Shown: piece after piece, positions 48,485 to 61,336 of the stretch
Layout: each line of letters starts with the position of its first letter
How positions within the stretch are numbered: position 1 is the stretch's first letter
NCBI GenBank assembly: GCA_037178855.1
Contig: JASJZC010000007.1
Coordinates: forward strand, 8,680,001-8,744,000
DNA length: 64,000 nucleotides
From: Oscheius sp. JU75
Taxonomy: Eukaryota; Nematoda; Chromadorea; Rhabditida; Rhabditidae
Direction of reading: 5' to 3'
Made by a program: the position numbers and the translations under genes
The notes under the pieces: generated by a model
Databases searched by the model: none
What the model was told of the DNA's origin: nothing
The model's input: the letters and a program-made list of their open reading frames with translations, nothing else

Positions 48485-49749
48485 ATGGACGACCTTCGTG
48501 ACAAGATCGCCTCTGCTCTCCGCATTGAGGACAAAAAACTCATACGAGAGGTTCTGGCCGAGTGTATTGGAACTTTCTTCCTTGTTGTGAGTTTGTCTCT
48601 TAACTGGGGCTGTAGTTTCTGCAAAGTCGACTTCCACACAGACAGTTAAAATGAGTCAGGAACCTTTGGGAGATACTCCCATGGGACATCATACAAGCGT
48701 TAGTAAAGAATAGTTTCAGTTCATCGGAAATGCTGCCAACATCCAAGCTGCTGTGGCCACAGGTGGTAACACTACTTCTGCTCACATTGCCTGGGGAATC
48801 GGCTTCATGTTTGCCGTCTTCCTAGCGGCTTCGGTCTCCGGAGCTCATCTGAATCCTGCCATCTCTGTTGCTCAAGGCATCCTTGGAAACATTCCCGGAT
48901 GGAAGGTAGTTGCTCTCGTGGAGGAAATGAAACGGTTTTGCAGATTCCCTTCTTCTGGCTCGCTCAAGTTTTCGGTGCCTTCCTCGGAGCTGGTCTCGCC
49001 TATTTCGGACATCATGGTAAGTTATTCAATTACACTAAATGTTTCTAAAAATAAGTTTCTAGATGATCTTTACAAGTTGGATGGTGGAGACCGTCATGTC
49101 ACCGGCTTCGGCAATACCGCTGGACTTTTTACCACCTACCCGTCAGAACACATGAGTATCTGGGGTAGCATCTTCGATCAAGTGGGTGACCATATTTGAA
49201 ACCTTAATCAAATCTTGTCAAGATCATCGGAACGGCTATTCTTTCCGGACTTGTATGTCTGATTACCGACAAGCGCCACAAGATTCCCGATGGATTCATT
49301 CCTCCTTTAGCTGGATCTGTCATGACCATGGTAGAAAGAAGCACGACAAAAATCGAAAGTTTAGGTTGCCATGACTTTTGGAGCCAATGGAGGCTTCGCC
49401 ATCAACCCTGCTCGCGACCTCGGACCCAGACTCTTCTGTCTCTGTGCAGGATATGGTTGGGAAGTATTCAGGTAGGGTAACCTTTGTCAGAAACTTAGCC
49501 TTTAGTGCCCACGGCTACTACTTCTGGATCCCGCTCCTTGCTCCTTTCGTCGGTGCTCTGATAGGAGCCTGGCTCTACAAACTCTTTATTGGCCTTCATG
49601 GCATGAACGAAGTTCTCGAAGTCTCGACTCAGCCCACTAAAGGATACAATGTTAGTGTTAACATTCTTCAGGAAGGCCATCAAAATAATAACTATTCGCC
49701 GAGATCTGAGGGGTACTCGCCGAACAGCGGATACAAGCCGAGTTACTAA
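48485..49749 (+). CDS. Aquaglyceroporin
   Basis: Membrane channel of the major intrinsic protein family passing water and small polyols such as glycerol. Seven exons: 48485-48586, 48720-48905, 48944-49016, 49063-49181, 49223-49330, 49365-49471, 49506-49749. Total 939 nt, 312 residues. The first pore motif is [12 protein letters not shown] (exon 2). The second is [14 protein letters not shown] (exon 6), where Asp after NPAR marks the glycerol-permeable subgroup. Six transmembrane segments can be placed ([89 protein letters not shown]). The cytoplasmic tail has Asn/Tyr/Ser-rich repeats ([20 protein letters not shown]). Poly(A) signal at 49774. Nematodes have several paralogues; no symbol chosen. 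Confidence 0.95.
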
Positions 49750-49773
49750 TTGCTGTAAATAACAACTGTATGA

Positions 49774-49779
49774 AATAAA
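49774..49779 (+). terminator. Poly(A) signal AATAAA of the aquaglyceroporin gene
   Basis: Canonical hexamer 25 nt past the stop codon. Confidence 0.7.
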
Positions 49780-52146
49780 GCATGTATATCTTCAGTTAGC
49801 ATGTGGATTCGGTTTCGAACTTTGTGTTTTATAGCTCTGTTGTCATTATGCAAAGGATTTCATGGTTTTCTGGTTCTCTCCAAACCTCCGACAACCTCCA
49901 GAGAATCCCGGCTATTACATCCGATTTCCACAAATCGGTTCTTTTCGCGGTTTTAGATTTCCCCTAACTTTTTCAGCTGTCCAGATGGGTAGACAGGAAA
50001 TGTTCTTTCAAGTATTAGAGGGAGTTCGTTTCATTGCTAATAGAAGAGCTTTGAATTCGCTCTAGAAGTTTAATTTTGTCACAGCGAAGACACTCGAGAC
50101 TTTTGTGAAGCGGCGCTGCCGCCAGCTGGTCCTAATTTTAAGGTTTCTATTAGGTGTTGGCTTCTTTTTTTACGTTTTTTATGTTAGACCTGAGAAGCTT
50201 CAAAAGACTATTTGAAGTTTTCTCCTGTCGACATTAGACCGCAGATGAATGCTATGAGAGAGAAGTTTGTTCTTGGTGAGGGGTCAGTCTAAAAGATTGT
50301 GAAAGACTTTTATGTTTTGAAACTTTAAAAGTTTAAAGTGAATCACTTTTTCCCTGCCGCAAGCTACTATCAAAATATAGTCTACCTACGAGAGAACACA
50401 TAGCGCTGATGGGGGTCGAACAAAGGACCCATAGATTAGCAATCCTTCTGAAACTGCACAAATGACCTTCAAAGAACGACCATGTTTAATATATGGATTC
50501 TAAGCTTCAACCCTGTATTTCTCTTTTTAGGACTGGCGGCTCAATCCCCAGGGTCTACTTATTGGTTATGACAATACTCTCGGCAGGTACCTCTTTCCCA
50601 GAAACTTAGCTTTTTCGCTATTTTTAGAACAAACGGACAGAACATGCAGGCGCAGTACACGACCTACGTGAACCAGGCCTTCCAACCGGACACTCGTCAT
50701 CGTTAAACTCTCTTCCGTACATTCTGCTACCGATTCATGTACACATATAGACAAAAACTTGTGATTGCTCAAATTGATACTTCTTTCAGGTGCTTTCTTA
50801 TGAAATAAAAGGTTTTTATGTCTTTTTGGCAACATTTTGACCGTCTAGACCTTCCTCTCGAGCACTTGGAGGGTGTCGACTGCCACATATCATCATGCCT
50901 TGCGGCGACCTCTCAATCAGATTCTTCCTTTGCTATCCTCCCTTTTTCTATCTGCTATATTGACATGGATTTTGTGGAGATTCATAAAAGAGAAATTGTT
51001 TTCAAGAACCCTCAAACAAAAGTTGATAAATCCTTCTCTCATATTTGGATATCATTTCTCTTTCTGCGTCTAGACGTAATCAAGGACCCGATAAGCAAAC
51101 ATTCAGCTGGGTTGGAAGAACTACTGAGGGAGATATGGTTTAATCTCACTCCTTTCCAATAGAGACTCGCTCTACCATGTATCATACCTTTGTTTTGCTC
51201 TTAGATGAATAATTAGTCGGAAGTCGAGGACCACTCGAGCTAGCCTCTCAATCGCCGTGTTTATCCTTCAATTTTATGAGAGTGGAATTATGTTGAGAGT
51301 TACAAGAAACTGTACTATTCAACTTTTTGGTAGAAAGCATATATTAGTTTTGTTGTTATTCTTGAAGCCTTTAACCAGCGGAATTTCTCTTTTTCAGATC
51401 GATATGTAGCAAACTTGTAGTTGAGGTCATTAGTTTAGTAGAAAGGCAAAGTAAAAAACTTATCATGTTCAGATGGAAAGTCATGTGACCAAGTAAATGT
51501 AAAGTATCTTTTGTACTATAAAATGCAAGTAACAGGGATATTTTAAGTCGACATGTTAATGTCGAATTGCGTTGCAACATGTTGAGGACAAAAGTCTTCC
51601 CATAGCATTCCTTATATGCTTTCAATCGACCATCTTCTTTTTTTACTCATTTTTAAGATTAATGTTGAAGACATGAAAATTAACAAGACTATTTTAAGCG
51701 TTCTGAGCTTCTATCGGCATCGAAGCTTTCAGCAAATCGAAAATCCTCCTACCTTTTTCCCATGTCTTTCCCCAGACACTCTTACATATCCTATGTGTGA
51801 AAGTGTCAGAAAAAGAAAACAGCAAGAAGCACTCTAAACAAAAAGCATTTTCTTCTCTATGTTCTGTTAATGCATTTGTTCTTTTTTTTGGCGGCCTTTT
51901 TGAGTAAATGGGAATAAGTTATCACTCCTCTCACATCCATTACATATCCATTAGGAGCGCAACCATCTTTAGAGCAACGACACATCTCGAATTCCATAAT
52001 AGAGGTCCAAGTGTTCCCTCAGCCTCTTACAGATTTTCGTGTGGGCCGACGACGTGTCGCAGCTGCTTTTTAGGCATGGGTGTCGTCTATAATCATCAAC
52101 AAGAGCAGTGACGACATTACCAGTCAAACCAGCAAGAACAAGGCTA
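49780..52146. other. Intergenic region, no gene recognised
   Basis: AT-rich with scattered short frames (for example 50818-51162) that have no family features or splice context. Confidence 0.45.
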
Positions 52147-55100
52147 ATGGATTTGGCCGAAATTGCGAATCTCACCCTGATTGAAGTAGGTTATACTTCA
52201 CAGAATATGTTTGTTTACCCAATGCTTATTGCTCGAAACGGGGTAATGAGTAGTGTTTAAGGCTATCAGTCGACCGGAATGGAGCACAGTCTTTCGACTC
52301 ATCACTCAGCCGCCTAACGAGACAGAAACCACGTAAGTCTTCTTACATTAGCAACTTCAATACTGGTCTTTTACTGAGGAGGTCACTTCGACTGGGTGTA
52401 AAACGCATGTTCCTTGGGAATACTCGGAAATTAATGTAATCAAACATGTTCCGTCGTGATTTGCGATGTCGTCGGGTCCCCTCAAACACACACAACTCTC
52501 TCTTTCCTCGAGGTTGCATACACATCATTTCCAGTGTTTTCAGTTTAGGCCTGCATATTGTATAATGATCGTTTTGAGACTCGTTGAATTCTCATTACTC
52601 GCAAGTGCTCAAAGCATAAACCTAGGCATTTTTACGCGCCATTGCAAATTCGACTTCCAGATTTAGAATGAGAGGACATATTTACATTTTACTACTGCCA
52701 AGCTTACGTAGTTCAAATCAAATTCTATTGTTGACGCTTATTTACTGTTATGCTACCTGCAAAGCAGCAGTGTTTGTCAATAGTGGATACTTAAAGCTGA
52801 CAGGCTTCAGTATCTGCTCAGTTTTCAAGATCGGAAGGTTGTCTCTACTTTTTAGGTTTTACTCTACTATAGAATAGGATTTTACCAAATATTACTGCAA
52901 ACCTCTATCAACGGTGTCTGTGGCATTACATACTCTCACCAGCTAGCCTGCCAAGACAAGTCTTACAGTAATAGTATCGTGTTTAACAGCATTGAAACTT
53001 AGAGTTGTTTAGTATAACTTTCAGTTTGAGAGCCTAGTTTTTGGCCTAACTTTTGATTTACATGCGAGACACGGTAAATAGCGGTCTCAAGTTTGACGCT
53101 TTCTTCCTCTTGTAGACCGGAAAGTATCATCTGTTTGGAAATGGTGATCAATTTGGAACGTAAACACCTTATGAACTGGCCCCTTAAATTGAGCGCTTAC
53201 ACAGTAAAGGTAGCACAGCATCTATCTTAACCTTACTTTCCTTATACTTTTGGAAAAGTAATAGTGAGCATCTTTCTTCGAAATTCTCCTTTTTCAGTGA
53301 GAACACTCCCGAACCGGACAATAGCAGTGTGGTGTGGTACTTCGCTCATCCGGACTACGAATCCTATTCTGTATGTTCTTTGTTCCCTATATCCAAGCCT
53401 GTCCAGTCGATGATTGCAGATGTCATCAAAAAGAGTGGGCAATAGACTTCTCAAAAAATCTTCCTTGCTATTCAAAATCAGACATATAATAAGCTGGTTC
53501 TTAATTAAGAATACCAAAAGTTCGGTAATTATAAAGTCTAGTGCGTCTCATTCCTTGATTCTCCTCGTGCATCGAAGAACGAATCCACACTTTGAAATTG
53601 CCCCTGCTATTGCCACTGTTTGGAAATTGAATTTGAAGACATCGTGTTAGCTCTCAAGTTTTCGCAACAATGCAATGTATCTTATCGCTATAGCCCTATA
53701 ACACATCGTCTTTTCAAAAAAGCTTTTCAGGCGAAAAGCCCCATCTGACATAATAAAATTAGCCCCCTAATCTGATCATTTGAGCCCTCGAAAAATGTCT
53801 GTAGCTCCAGCTCCTTTCGTGATTATTGGTCTAGCCCATATGTTATGAACAAGCTTCCCACGTCTTTCACCTGATTGCCATAAGTTTCTCACACTTTTCC
53901 AACTTCCGAGAAAGCGGGGTCTTTCCTCTCCCCGTGAAGAACATCTACAGTTGCCATGTAGATGCTAAGAAGGAGGCGTGATTTGATTGCCTTAGGCGAT
54001 CCCTCAGCTCCTCTCTCTCACTGCGGGTAATCCGATCAGAGAGAAGACGTCGACGCCCTGTCAGAGGGTCTCCGGCAACCTTTGTCCTTCACTCCCATGT
54101 TATCAGACTAATTGGAGGCGGTTTCAGATGGCTTCCACCGCCGTCTACATGTGTACTCATTTGGGCCTTCTCTCTGTAATACTTAATCTTTTCGTTGTAG
54201 TTGCGCTGATACGGTAGGGGTGACTATCCTTATATTCTCACTCAAATATTCAGTAACCATCGCCGGGTTTTGCTTAATGTCTTCTATGTAATTGTGCTTC
54301 ACTGCGCCATCTTGGACGTCGTTCGAGGAGCATGTCTCATCATTTACGGTCTGCCCTCTCTAGCTAGGAGTATTTATGGAGCTTTGGGCTTTACCCTTAA
54401 GATTTCGACTAACGTCACGCTTTTTAAGGTGAATGTTACAGAATTTGCAATGAAGTCCATTCCAGGCTTCCGCTTTCTCGCTCGTTGTGCTTCGAATCTG
54501 TAACCTGCTTACAATTTTCAATCTTCTTGTCTTCACGACCAATGAATTTATCGTGATTCGGTATCCTCTTCATTACCGCCGCTATTTTCGCCGGCGAGCA
54601 GTCCTTGTAATTCTTGGATGCTGGTAAAAGGTTTCTGTTTACATATAATGACAAAACTTTAGCTGGATTGTGAGCATAGTCATGGGCCTCGGACTACTAG
54701 TGCCTCCTTCACATCACCGGAGCCTGAACAACGGTTCGTTACCTCCCACCACGTGACATAACAATACCCACTTTGCAGAGGAACAGCCTTGGATAATCGA
54801 CGTAGCCACGCTAAGTATGCTGATGATTTCTGTACTCTGTGTCCTAGTTCTGGGAATTGTGATGGTAAGACTTTTTCAGAGGTAACAAAGCTATTAGGTC
54901 TGCTACGGTTTCATCCTCCGAACTATTCGTCGATTCAAGGAAGAAAGTTTGATGAACACTGAAGACAGTCACAAACACAATCGTAGTTCACTCCATAAGA
55001 GCAATTCAAATGGATCGGCGGCGACAGGGAGCAAGTATTTTTTTGGACACAGTATCACAAAACATTGTTTAGGACACGCTTCTTCAAGGTTCAGACAATG

Positions 55101-55547
55101 CAGCGGCACAAGTACATCTATGTTATTGGGACTGTCCTTCTGGTAGATCTGCTCTTCCTTTGTCCATATTCTGGCATCCAAATTGTCAGCTTCTTGCATA
55201 TCAACGGCTTCTTGGAAATCACGCATAGTAGCACCTTCATCCGCTGGTGGTTGCAGGTATACCCCTCAAGAAAAACAAACAATTTCGCTCTCTCTGATTA
55301 GGTTCTTATTGGAGTTCATTCTGTTTGTCAGCCGCTCTGCTACTTCCGAATGAACGAATTCCGTCGCCTCGCCTGCTGTGGAGGCAAAGGACCTTGGAAT
55401 CGGAGCAAGACCTATTCACAGGTCAATCGAAGCTTTGGGAACACGCGCTCGGCTAATCGAGAAGATGACGAGGCTAGAGAGGAGGGGGTGCTGATGGATG
55501 CTCCTCTCTTAGAAGCTAATGTCTCTCAACAGTCATCGGTCAGATAA
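52147..55547 (+). CDS. Atypical rhodopsin-family G-protein-coupled receptor
   Basis: Eleven exons: 52147-52185, 52262-52332, 53298-53370, 54128-54213, 54254-54428, 54466-54623, 54663-54733, 54779-54864, 54898-55034, 55073-55256, 55302-55547. All phases agree; 1326 nt, 441 residues. The N terminus has three N-glycosylation sequons (NLT, NET, NSS) and no signal peptide. Seven helices follow: THLGLLSVILNLFVVVALI; VLLNVFYVIVLHCAILDVV (D2.50 kept); RICNLLTIFNLLVFTTNEF; ILGCWIVSIVMGLGLLVPP; ATLSMLMISVLCVLVLGIV; YVIGTVLLVDLLFLCPYSG; QVLIGVHSVCQPLCYF. DRY is replaced by NEF and NPxxY by QPLCY, and no TM3/ECL2 disulfide cysteines are seen. The C tail has a CC pair that could be palmitoylated. If translation began at the ATG at 54128 the glycosylated N terminus would be lost. 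Ligand unknown. Confidence 0.85.
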
Positions 55548-56090
55548 AAGTCAAATCCTGTTACAAATTCAAGTTTTAGGGCTACAATTCTCCGTCGGGA
55601 AGCCATACAAGAGGAGGTTCCGTCCGTTTTCGGACCTACGGAAACGAGTACGCTCAAAAGGTGACCATCCGTGAGGCGCCATCGAGAGAGTCACGCAAGG
55701 CAGTGGAATGCGTCGAGCTGAGACAGCTCTAACATTATTCATGCGATTACCAAAAAGTTTACCTGTAAATGTGTATGAAGATTGCTTGCGCTTAACCAAC
55801 AACATTTTACAAGGAAAATGATGGGTGAAATCGATAGGGTCGATGCCTACCTTGGGAAGATATTCGGCTATGAGAAGGTACAAGCGATACGGCGGCGGTA
55901 CGGGTGAGAATATCCGTGGTTGGAGCATCATCCAAGCGTTCTTGCTGTTCGAGATTGCACAGAGATAGACACATCTCCATTTCAACAAAATAGGTAGGCC
56001 ACAGGGCATGGTAATGAGTAGACGTAACTTTATATACAAGTATTCCAATACATCGGGAGGAATGTCATGACTGGTAAGCGAAATGGATGA
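55548..56090. other. Spacer between convergent receptor and BROX-like genes
   Basis: The two genes converge here. The minus-strand open frame at 55569-56048 shows no family features and is taken as chance. Confidence 0.4.
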
Positions 56091-58460
56091 TTACATAACC
56101 GAACAGCCACTTGTGTTGCTAGGGTCCTTTTCCGTTTCATAGATCTTCTCCTCTTGAACAGCATCCAACTTTGACTTACTCTTTTTGACCTTGGAAAAAT
56201 CGGGCATATCCGCTTTACTCAAATTGAAAGCAGTGTACAGCGCAGGTGTCCACACCTACAGAGAAGATATGAATTGAATAGTAAGGTATCTTACCGCTGC
56301 TGGCTTCGGAAGTGTGAAAGGATCCATCTTGGCAATTCCATAGCCGGCTTCGGCTTCAAGAAGCGGGCAGTCTTCGGGAACTTTCTGATGATAGATGAAT
56401 CCGTTCTCTCGTTCAGCCTTCTCCAGGTGTCTTTTGAGCAACTCTCCGACTCGACGGAAGAACAAGTGGCTTTCTGGCTTGATGCGGGTACCTGCAAACA
56501 AGTGATTTAGCAAAACTGTCAGTCAAATGCTTTTCGCTGACAAATTGTTGACGTAAACGGGTTTTTAGGTATTGAGAACCCAATCCATCTACCCAACCTT
56601 TCTGCATACTAGTGATCGTACCTCTCTATATTCAATGTCATATACTTGACATGGATAAGACACAGAGAGTGGCTATACTTGATGGAACTGCTTCATTCCT
56701 TCCACACTGTTCAAAGTAAAAGGAACAGGGTAGACCTTAGCTCTGGAAAATTAATCAAGTTTTGTTTGTAAACAAAGCATTTGTTTCTGTTGAACCTTGT
56801 CTAGATCATTGGTCTCGATATCAAAATTGGATGGAAAAGCAAACAAAACGCATTGTTTGTATCATAAACCATGCTCGTAAGTTGCTCATTTCAAACAAAA
56901 AAAAATTAGAAGAGATCTGCTTACCTGGACCGGTTGCTGTAGCGTACTTTGAGGCAAAGTCACAAGCAATCTTGAACTCGGAGACACCCTCTTTGCAGGC
57001 TCGTACACCTTCTCCACACTTGTCTTCTTTCAGAAGGGACTCTCCCATGAAGGCGTAGCCGTATGACAGATAAAGATGGTGCTTGAGCTGAAGATATCTT
57101 CTCCATCGACCAAATACGTCTTCTTTGAATGATTGAAGGTGCTGATCTGAAAAATGGGCTTGAAGAGAGCGAAAGCAGATGAACTACCTGCTTTCTGAAA
57201 GATTCCAGCCGTATTTGTTGCCAGAGAAGAAATGAGCATGTGATTGTGCTTCAGCTCGATTGCTCGTGCAACAATCACCTCCTGGGCCTCGGCGGTAGCC
57301 TGAAAAAATGGAAATGAACCAAAGTCAGTTCAGGAACCTGTAGTTCATAAGCTTTCATCACATTTGTGTCGAAATCTGACCCTTCCAGTTCAGTAGCTCC
57401 AGAGAGTTGACCTGCACGTTCAGCTACAAAGGCGAACATTCCAGCAGCTCGGCGCAGACATGTCAAGCACTCTTTGGCATCAGAGTCAAAGACCTCGTCC
57501 TTGGCAGCCACCCAAGCTGCGTGTTTCATCATCCAGAAGCCAAAGTTCTGGATCATGTTGTAGAGCTCGAAGCGGGAGTCAGATAGCTCTCTGAAAACGA
57601 AGTAAAAATGAAAAAGACATGATGGTCAACGCATTTAGTCATAACTTTCATGAAACTGTGTGCAGAGAAATTTAACAAGCCCCAGGTCACGGGTTCCGGC
57701 TCATTTGTGTTTTATATTCCATAGTTTAGCATCTGTTTTGTCTATGAACACGACTCACTACTAGTAAAGAATCCAAACCTGTTAAAAGTTCGCCTAGAGA
57801 AGGAAACATGTTAAAGCAACTACAAATCAAATGTGCTTGTTCATACCAAGAACAGTTTGACAGAGGCACAAGACATGTGATTGATACGTAGGAAGGTGGC
57901 AAAAAATGCCAGTGAAGGCGCTTACAGCCTACGAGCTTTGCGCAATCTACTTAGTGGTTTGTTCCACTCGTTTTTTTTTTACTTATCTCAGTTTGAAAAT
58001 GAATTATAGGTAAAAAATACTCACGTTCCCGTTCCGACAAGCATACTATGTCCCCATTTGGTCCTGATCAGTGGAATGAGCTTGCTTTCCTCCTTCTTTG
58101 GATCTTTCTCTTCTTGCTGTTCCGGATTCTGTGTGGTAGGAGCAGTCTCGTTCGAGAACGCTTGATGGAAACCTGAAATATTATACACAAAAAACGAACC
58201 AATGGACCAACCGGCAAAGAGGGCAATATACTCGTTGATATCCCTTTCTACATCGACTAGTGGGAGACCAGCATTGCGAAAGTGTGCAAGGACCGTGCTA
58301 CGACGTAAAGCAAGTTCTCTGCAATAAGTTATTGAGTAAAATTAACACGAACGACTCACTTGCACAGCTTGGTGCTGTTATCGTTTGTGCATACTCCTTT
58401 CAGTTCAAATTTGGCTGGCTCTGTCGCCTTTATCGGATTTCTGTGGAACCAATGAGCCAT
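56091..58460 (-). CDS. BROX-like protein: BRO1 domain with C-terminal CaaX box
   Basis: Start MAHWFHRNPIKATEPAKFEL at 58460 is the hallmark N terminus of the BROX family. The BRO1 domain includes LGTGT/LVGTGT, FELYNMIQNFGFWMMKHAAW, KECLTCLRRAAGMFAFV, EAQEVIVARAIELKHNHML, DKCGEGVRACKEGVSEF, HLFFRRVGELLKRHLEKAE and NGFIYHQKVPEDCPLLE. The C terminus is a Lys/Glu-rich tail ending CSVM, a farnesylation-type CaaX box that would tether the protein to membranes. BRO1 domains bind ESCRT-III (CHMP4) subunits on endosomes and the nuclear envelope. About seven exons; introns 40-60 nt plus one of about 420 nt (57595-58022). Head to head with the CCZ1 gene, 274 bp apart. Confidence 0.92.
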
Positions 58461-58734
58461 AGTTACTGAAAATGGGATTTTTGAACAGGTGCGATAGCAA
58501 AGTATAGCGATTCGTGAAAGAATAAAAGTGACTCACAATGGGGATCTTACGAAAGGGCGCGAGAATTGTTGTGACAAATTGAACACAAGGTACCGTAGAA
58601 CACTTGCTCGTCTGCTCGGAAATAGATACGTAGGAATATAAACAACTGATTACGCTTACCGCTTCTGGATCAAGCTGCTTTTCTTTAGATTACAGTCCGT
58701 GTTCAATCTTAAATTTATCGATAGTTAGTCAAAA
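58461..58734. promoter_or_regulatory. Putative bidirectional promoter of BROX-like and CCZ1 genes
   Basis: Only 274 bp separate two divergent start codons, so the two 5' regulatory regions must share or overlap. No specific element identified. Confidence 0.5.
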
Positions 58735-61276
58735 ATGATGGACCGCTGGTTTTCAGACGAAATGTCATCCTTAGCACACCCATTATTCTTCTTCTCAGGA
58801 GCGACAGCAACCACCGGACCTACGGAGAACAAATTACGATTTATAGGTGAGAATAAGATTTATTTTTCACTATTTTCCAATTCTCAGATATTATGGACTT
58901 TTTCTTTGTTGCACACCCGGCTTCTGGAAGGAGAGAGGGCTTCGAACACAACAGAATTATGTTCTTTTCCCCAAAACACGAGACTGTAGACAAACAAGTA
59001 CGATTTGTCTTCTATTTTCACGAGGAATGCTTTAGACGGATGTGACGGGATTTGCCGAGGCTGTGGTAAACTTTACTGACAACTTCGTCGATGTCAAAGA
59101 AGCAAGAGCAGAGTTTCCTTTCCGAACCGTTTCGACCAAAAAGACGGAGCAGATCTATATTATGGTGGAAAACAGCGAATATGTTGTTGGGACTTCCTTG
59201 TTGAAGTGAGTTACATCAAGCCTTCCTATGGGGAGGGGAAACAGCGTTATGCTGTGAACGTCGCAAACTTTCCGTTACAAGTTTTTCTGGTTTTCTCGCT
59301 CATGTTGGCAAGTTTCATCTGGGATAATTCTTGACTTTTGTTGCAGACGATCGTCTTGTAAAGTAAGGTCTCTTAATTGAAAAGTAGGACGTTTCTCATT
59401 CAACCAGAGAAAGAAGTGGTAATGAACAAACTCGCTTTGACAAGTGATACTGAAATATGCACAAGGAGAGCAGTGAAAGAAGTCTGGAAAATACTAAATG
59501 TTCAAAACAGCTGAAACACATTACCAGTTGGCCACGTTCTGGATAAGTCTATTGCTCAGGACAAGAGACTCCATGTTTAGAAGCAAAGGTTGGCAGCCAC
59601 ATGGAGTTATAGCATAAAATGTGTCTACAACTTAGATTTCAGACAGCAATGCACAACTTCGGAGTATGCCATAGTTTCACAAGCACTCTGCACCGTCGTC
59701 CGCAACGCCTACAAAATGTTTCGGTTATTTTTTGGCACATTCGAAGACATGAGAAAGAAGAGTGACGAGGAGTTCCGGGAGAGACTCGACTACTTTTTCA
59801 GCAGATATCTACATACTCTCAAACTGCACAAGGTATGCTATATTTTCACTGTATTTCATCAAAATCATTGTGTTCTAGATGCCCTTGATGGATTGGCTGG
59901 AAGGAGTGGTGTTCCTGCCCTTAAACAACAAAATATATCTGAGGATAGTCACGCTGATGGATGAATTAGTTGAGGAATTTCCTCAGATAGAAAAAGTTGT
60001 AGTTCTATACCAGGTACTTATGCACTTTTTTGAATTTTACAGTGGTTCCAGGACAAACTCCTCTACTATACAGTCTCTGGCACTGATCTGCCTTCATTAT
60101 TTCGGTACCTGACCCAAAATCTGTTACCGAGCAGCATTGAAACGGAGTTGGAGCCATCCAGGTAAAAAAATCCGTTTACTTTTTCCAATATTTTTATTTA
60201 GTCGAACAGGGCATGGTAGATTTCTTCGTGGACCACAAGACCTTTCTCACGATCGTCCTCTGGTAGGAGAAGACGCATTACCAATTGTTCATCTTCATGT
60301 CAAGGGCGATCATGAAGAGGAATCAGTCCTAACGTCTTACCACATGGTATGTTCCTCTTTTTGCCAAACGTAAAAACCCTTTTAGCTAGCCTACAGGATT
60401 CTGAATGCTACCGTCTGCATGTTTGCGAAAGGAGAAGTCACAAGTCGGATGCTCAGGAACATTGACGGTTTCTTGGGCACGGATATGAGTAGCATAGCGT
60501 CTGATACTGGAGAATTGTAAGCCTTACACCTTTTCGTTTTTTATCAATCTGGAAAGCATCTTTTGATCCATTTCCACGACAAATCATATGATACCATAGT
60601 GTAAATCAGATCCTATTTGAGTTTGTTTCTTTGAGAGACGTGGCAACGTATCATAGACTGCTATTAATGACTATTCAATACTTTTCTCCATTTGTTACTA
60701 CCATGATGTTCACAACTTGAAACGGTACCTAGCTAATCTCTCACACATTTGCTAATATACCGAATGCCTTGCTTTCACCAAGAATGCGAGCGAAGTTTTG
60801 CTCGAGACGAGGTGATTGTACATATTGAAGACGTTAACGATTTAAAGATGACTATATATGTCGTTTCTAGTGTTGGTGCTCATAATAGCGACAGTCGGAG
60901 TTATATCGACTTCCACTACATCTACTTCAATCCTTCTTCCTTCTCACTCACTTCATCGTTTGATGGAAACTATGGAACGAGAGTGGCGGCACCTCCAATG
61001 GCAGTGAACAGGTATCTTTTATGAGCTCATTTCGTTTCAAATCGGTGTTTCAGGTTACTTTGTGAGACAATGAAGACGTTTATGGACAATAAAGAGGAGT
61101 TTAAAGAATGCTACGTGAAGGCTGAAAACGAATGGTGGGTCGTGCTCAAAAAGGCCAACAACCGTCTCCTGTGCCTGTTCCTACCCCCATCCAACAACCA
61201 ACAATCTCTTGCCGACATTCAAGTTCGCTCGCTCGGAATAATCAAGTCTCACTTCGAATCAATCTTTCTCAATTGA
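58735..61276 (+). CDS. ccz-1: CCZ1 homologue, subunit of the Mon1-Ccz1 Rab7 activator
   Basis: Partner of Mon1 in the guanine-nucleotide exchange complex that activates Rab7 on late endosomes and lysosomes. The start at 58735 (MMDRWFSDEMSS) leads into the first longin domain: DFFFVAHPASGRREGFEHN, RIMFFSPKHETVDKQ, GFAEAVVNFTDNF, TEQIYIMVENSEYVVGTSL. The middle part has LDYFFSRYLHTLKLHK, MDWLEGVVFLPLN, WFQDKLLYYTVSGTDLPSL and FRYLTQNLLPSSIETELEP. The C-terminal longin region has LAYRILNATVCMFAKGE, YIDFHYIYFNPSSFSL and CLFLPPSNNQQSLADIQ, ending SIFLN at 61276. Exon junctions around 60524-60900 are uncertain: introns of roughly 200 nt there could not be fixed. Poly(A) signal at 61331. Confidence 0.88.
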
Positions 61277-61330
61277 TACCTCGTCGCCTTATCGGGTCCC
61301 CAATCTGTGATGTTTATTATTCCCTTACAC

Positions 61331-61336
61331 AATAAA
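61331..61336 (+). terminator. Poly(A) signal AATAAA of the CCZ1 gene
   Basis: Canonical hexamer 55 nt past the stop codon. Confidence 0.65.

Noticed and set aside
50401-50460. Possible tRNA (GGTCGAAC-like arm)
   Set aside because: No matching acceptor stem or anticodon arm could be drawn.
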